Source of the DNA: a bacterium
GTDB lineage: Bacteria > Hydrothermota > UBA3072 > B12-G15
Assembly (NCBI GenBank): GCA_003646055.1
Contig: QNDZ01000069.1
Coordinates: 1-8,144 of the forward strand
Length of the DNA: 8,144 nt
Direction: 5' to 3'
The translations under genes were made by a program, and so were the position numbers. Under the pieces are notes generated by a model, which did no database searches, was not told the DNA's origin, and was given only the letters and a program-made list of their open reading frames with translations. This document shows, piece by piece, positions 5,606 to 8,144 of this stretch. The number at the start of each line of letters is the position of its first letter. Within the stretch, counting starts at the first letter, position 1.

Positions 5606-8144
5606 ATTTAACTATGGTGATTTTCTTCTTTATATCAGTGCCTTTCAGTTTCACAAAGTAAATCCCAGCAGGCAGGTCTTTTATGGATACATGAGAACCA
5701 GGGTTCAACCCTTTGAAGGTTTTCACTGTTCTGCCAAGGATGTCACTCACCGTGACTTCACCGTTGTCAGTGCCTGTATAGATAAAGGAAACCTTCTGTC
5801 CTATCGTGGATAGTATTTTTATCCCTGGTTGACTCTCCACCTCATGTGTACCCAGGGGAACACTGAAGAAATTGAGCATCTTAGCTATAAGGTTTTCCCA
5901 TTCTCCACCAGGTGAAGTGTCTGCACCTCTTCCATCAGCAGCCCAGAATGCTGCAAGTGAATCATTCCTTGCTATACCTATCACAAAGTTGCTGTCAGGG
6001 TCTATAAGTATTGGATGGGCAATAGAAGTATCAGGGCCAACGGAGTCGGGATAAAGATAACCGTCGTATTCAAAATCTGATTCAACATAAATTGTATCTG
6101 ATAGTGCTTCACCTATTCCCATGATATTCATATTCAGTTCATAAAGGTAGTCTTCGTATATGGTCTCAAGACCAAATACAGTTCCAAGAAAGTTGGGTTG
6201 TGCCTTCAGGTCAATTTTTATGGGTTCTCCTTTTTCCCTGTTTCCCTTTTTACTAAATAAACTATAGTATATATCCTGACCAATCAGCCATATCTTACCA
6301 CCATCTGCTACAAGTTGTTTTATGTTTATTGTGTCATTTGTTGTGAGTTGTGGCTCGGAGTAATAATCATAACAGTTCCATATGACAAGGTCCACGTTCT
6401 TCATTTCATCAAGGGTGGGACCGTCTTCGTTTTCGTCAGCTGTTGGTCCCATCCACAGTATCCTGTCTGCTCCAAGGAGATTTACAAGTGGTATCTGCCA
6501 TATGGTATCAGGGTGAACAGGTGCCCCATAACCATTGGCATCTTCTACGTATAGGATAAGTATACGCTTTGCTGTCGTGAATATTGAGATTGTATCATTT
6601 TGGGGGAAAGTATCATTCCCTGGTACATATACCACAGTATTGTAGGTTACATTTTCAGCAAGGTTAACAGTCCCAAATGTTAACAGTGTTTCCGGCAATG
6701 AGGGTCCCATTGTTACAGTGAGGGATTCCTGCAATATAGATGTCCCTGTAGTTGTGTCTATGACATTTGCATGAACAAGGAAGGTGAGATCTGCAGGGCC
6801 TTTATAGGTAATGATTGCTTTGACTCTGTACTCCCCAGAAGGTGTGATGCTGTCATTTGGGGAAACTATTTCTTTTACCCCTGCATCAAATAAAAAGGTA
6901 TCCGAGTAGGAAATCTGGTACAGGTTTCCATCGGTGCATGCGGCGTAAATTTCATTCTCACCGTCTCTGTTGCCATCACCTATCCCGATGCCTCTAATAG
7001 AGAAACCTGAATTGAACAACGCAGTGTCAGACCACGAACTCCCATCCCATTCAAACTGATACAGAATGCTATTTGCACATCCAGCATATACCTCATTCAG
7101 ACCATCATTGTCCCCGTCCCCAACCTCAACATCATTCATTTTATCTGTTCCATAACCAACCAGACTCTTTTCCCATGCCGTTCCATTCCACTTAAACTGA
7201 TAGACACTGTCATCATTTGAACAGGCATATATCTCAATATTCCCATCGTTGTCTCCATCGCCTATACCAATCTCGGTCATGCCTCCAGAACCTACACCAA
7301 TTGTATCAATAACCCAATTTGAGCCATCCCATGAAATCTGGTAAACGTTTCCTGAAAGGGATGCAACATAGAGCTCAACATCTCCATCATTATCTCCATC
7401 ACCTATACATATCCCTTTTCCAGCAGCACCAACAGTGGCTATTATAGTGGTATCATATCCAGCACCATTATAGATGAATTGAAATACATTTCCGTTGTCA
7501 TCAGTGGAATAAACCTGGAATGTTCCATCCCTGATAACATCTCCAATCACAACCCTTGCCATATAAGTAGAACTTCCACCCATATCAAGAGTATCCCATG
7601 ATGAACCATTCCACCTGAACTGATAGAGATGATAGTTATTACTGGTTCCATAGACTTCGTAATCACCATCGTTATTTCCGTCACCTAAACCAACGCCCTG
7701 GAATAGAACATTCCCCGCAGAAAGTGAATCGACATTCCATGAACCGTCCCACCAGAGTTGATAAATCTTATTCCTCCAGGAGCCAACATATATCTCATAT
7801 TTTCCATCGTTGTTTCCGTCACCCAGGGCCATTTTTAACAAGGTGGTTCCCGCATTATAAATAGATTTAGAATATATATAAACAGGAGGGGTTAATTTTT
7901 TAATTACTGTGAAACAGACCTCTAGTGAATCCTGATCTTCATTATTATTAACAAGTATGTTATAGTATCCCGGGGATGCACCTGTTAAATTTATATCGCA
8001 GGTAAGGTAGTTAGAATTTACCACAGTTACGTTTGTGGCTATGATGGTGTCAGTTCCATTGTAAAGAGTTATAGTGGGTGTCCCTGTGAAATTAACACCA
8101 TAAACCCTCAACACAATAGTTGTGTCATTTGGTGCATTTGTAGG
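5604..8144 (-). CDS. Large multidomain probably secreted protein: TIG-like domain, seven-repeat propeller, GATase1-like domain, C-terminal sorting-type tail; 5'-truncated
   Basis: The frame is open to the window edge, so the N-terminus, with any signal peptide, is missing; 846 residues are visible (numbered from the edge). The first in-window start-like codon, GTG 8114, falls inside a domain and is not a real start. Domains in order: (1) IPT/TIG-like, about 8-83, with LRVYGVNFTG and TGASPGYYNILVNN. (2) About 88-420, seven repeats, each with a GDGxxDG loop, an ExY strand and a YQFxWDGSSW-like strand. (3) About 421-525, a beta-rich Ig/CARDB-like part. (4) About 527-640, a Rossmann-like segment resembling class I glutamine amidotransferase-like domains of secreted proteins: ILILYVEDANGYG, VDLVIWNCYDYY, DGGKIWLIGQD. 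No obvious catalytic triad was identified. (5) About 774-846, a Por/T9SS-type tail. Function is unknown; a cell-surface or exported binding protein fits. It has no evident link to the hydrogenase operon, which it faces tail to tail. Confidence 0.9.
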   Translation of the reverse strand, partial: PTNAPNDTTIVLRVYGVNFTGTPTITLYNGTDTIIATNVTVVNSNYLTCDINLTGASPGYYNILVNNNEDQDSLEVCFTVIKKLTPPVYIYSKSIYNAGTTLLKMALGDGNNDGKYEIYVGSWRNKIYQLWWDGSWNVDSLSAGNVLFQGVGLGDGNNDGDYEVYGTSNNYHLYQFRWNGSSWDTLDMGGSSTYMARVVIGDVIRDGTFQVYSTDDNGNVFQFIYNGAGYDTTIIATVGAAGKGICIGDGDNDGDVELYVASLSGNVYQISWDGSNWVIDTIGVGSGGMTEIGIGDGDNDGNIEIYACSNDDSVYQFKWNGTAWEKSLVGYGTDKMNDVEVGDGDNDGLNEVYAGCANSILYQFEWDGSSWSDTALFNSGFSIRGIGIGDGNRDGENEIYAACTDGNLYQISYSDTFLFDAGVKEIVSPNDSITPSGEYRVKAIITYKGPADLTFLVHANVIDTTTGTSILQESLTVTMGPSLPETLLTFGTVNLAENVTYNTVVYVPGNDTFPQNDTISIFTTAKRILILYVEDANGYGAPVHPDTIWQIPLVNLLGADRILWMGPTADENEDGPTLDEMKNVDLVIWNCYDYYSEPQLTTNDTINIKQLVADGGKIWLIGQDIYYSLFSKKGNREKGEPIKIDLKAQPNFLGTVFGLETIYEDYLYELNMNIMGIGEALSDTIYVESDFEYDGYLYPDSVGPDTSIAHPILIDPDSNFVIGIARNDSLAAFWAADGRGADTSPGGEWENLIAKMLNFFSVPLGTHEVESQPGIKILSTIGQKVSFIYTGTDNGEVTVSDILGRTVKTFKGLNPGSHVSIKDLPAGIYFVKLKGTDIKKKITIVK
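5607..5825 (-). other. C-terminal sorting-type domain (Por secretion / type IX-like tail) of the large secreted protein
   Basis: The last 73 residues form a compact beta-sandwich-like unit: KVSFIYTG, VTVSDILGRTVKTFKG, VSIKDLPAGIYFVKLKG, then a lysine-rich KKKITIVK end. The pattern (D-x-x-G-R-x-V, then L-x-x-G-x-Y-x-V-x-L, then a basic strand at the very C-terminus) is that of Por-secretion/type A sorting domains, which direct cargo through type IX secretion in Bacteroidetes-like bacteria. In other phyla such tails occur where the export route is less certain. Resemblance was judged by eye. Confidence 0.75.
6885..7883 (-). repeat. Seven tandem 46-47-residue repeats, predicted seven-bladed beta-propeller
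   Basis: The Asp of the repeated Gly-Asp loop falls at visible residues 109, 155, 202, 249, 296, 343 and 390, a period of 46-47 residues (138-141 bp). The loop is GDGNNDG, GDGNNDG, GDVIRDG, GDGDNDG, GDGDNDG, GDGDNDG and GDGNRDG in turn, like the Ca-binding loops of FG-GAP/VCBS repeats. Each unit continues with E(I/V/L)Y and Y-Q-(F/I/L)-x-(W/Y). The seventh unit stops after YQISYSD, while a segment before the first (SIYNAGTTLLKM) resembles the missing last strand, as in propellers closed by a strand from the other end. Codon choice varies between copies, so the repeats are not a recent duplication. Confidence 0.85.

Noticed and set aside
5567..5611. 14-codon frame (ATG to TAA) just after hdrB
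   Set aside because: It runs through the terminator hairpin and T tract and has no ribosome-binding site, so it is a chance frame.
6960..7830. Regular 141-bp periodicity that could suggest a CRISPR or satellite array
   Set aside because: The period comes from protein repeats in a continuous reading frame. Copies differ at many synonymous positions, and there are no identical repeats separated by unrelated spacers.

Overview
The window carries a plus-strand operon (1-5563) for a cytoplasmic heterodisulfide reductase / [NiFe]-hydrogenase complex of the HdrABC-MvhADG type. A bidirectional terminator separates it from a convergent minus-strand gene (5604-8144) for a large, multidomain, probably secreted protein. 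Both outer genes run off the window: hdrA lacks its 5' part, and so does the minus-strand gene. I see no tRNA, rRNA, insertion sequence or CRISPR array, and no promoter, since the start of each transcription unit lies outside.

The operon order is hdrA (partial) - mvhD - mvhG - mvhA - hydrogenase maturation protease - hdrC - hdrB. The genes overlap by 4-20 bp or are separated by at most 9 bp, and good Shine-Dalgarno sequences precede the starts, so they are very likely co-transcribed and translationally coupled. In the characterised methanogen complex, MvhAG oxidises H2 and MvhD passes electrons to HdrA. The HdrA flavin then bifurcates electron pairs, one path to a low-potential ferredoxin and the other through HdrC to the non-cubane clusters of HdrB, where a disulfide is reduced. 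Every metal-ligand motif I could check is intact: both NiFe Cys pairs of MvhA, 12 Cys of MvhG, 5 of MvhD, 8 of HdrC, 10 of HdrB, and two ferredoxin-type sets in the HdrA C-terminus.

The convergent gene shows 846 codons. They encode an IPT/TIG-like domain, seven 46-47-residue repeats with Asp-rich loops that probably fold as a seven-bladed propeller, an Ig/CARDB-like beta region, a Rossmann/GATase1-like domain, and a C-terminal tail resembling type IX secretion (Por) sorting domains.

The organism is probably a bacterium, not a methanogenic archaeon. The sorting-type tail on a repeat-rich secreted protein and the classical intrinsic terminator both point that way. This combination would suit anaerobic candidate lineages of the Bacteroidetes/FCB-like or WOR-3/TA06 kind, but that placement is inference. 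If it is right, the physiological disulfide (or other acceptor) of this Hdr-Mvh complex is an open question, because coenzymes M and B would not be expected.
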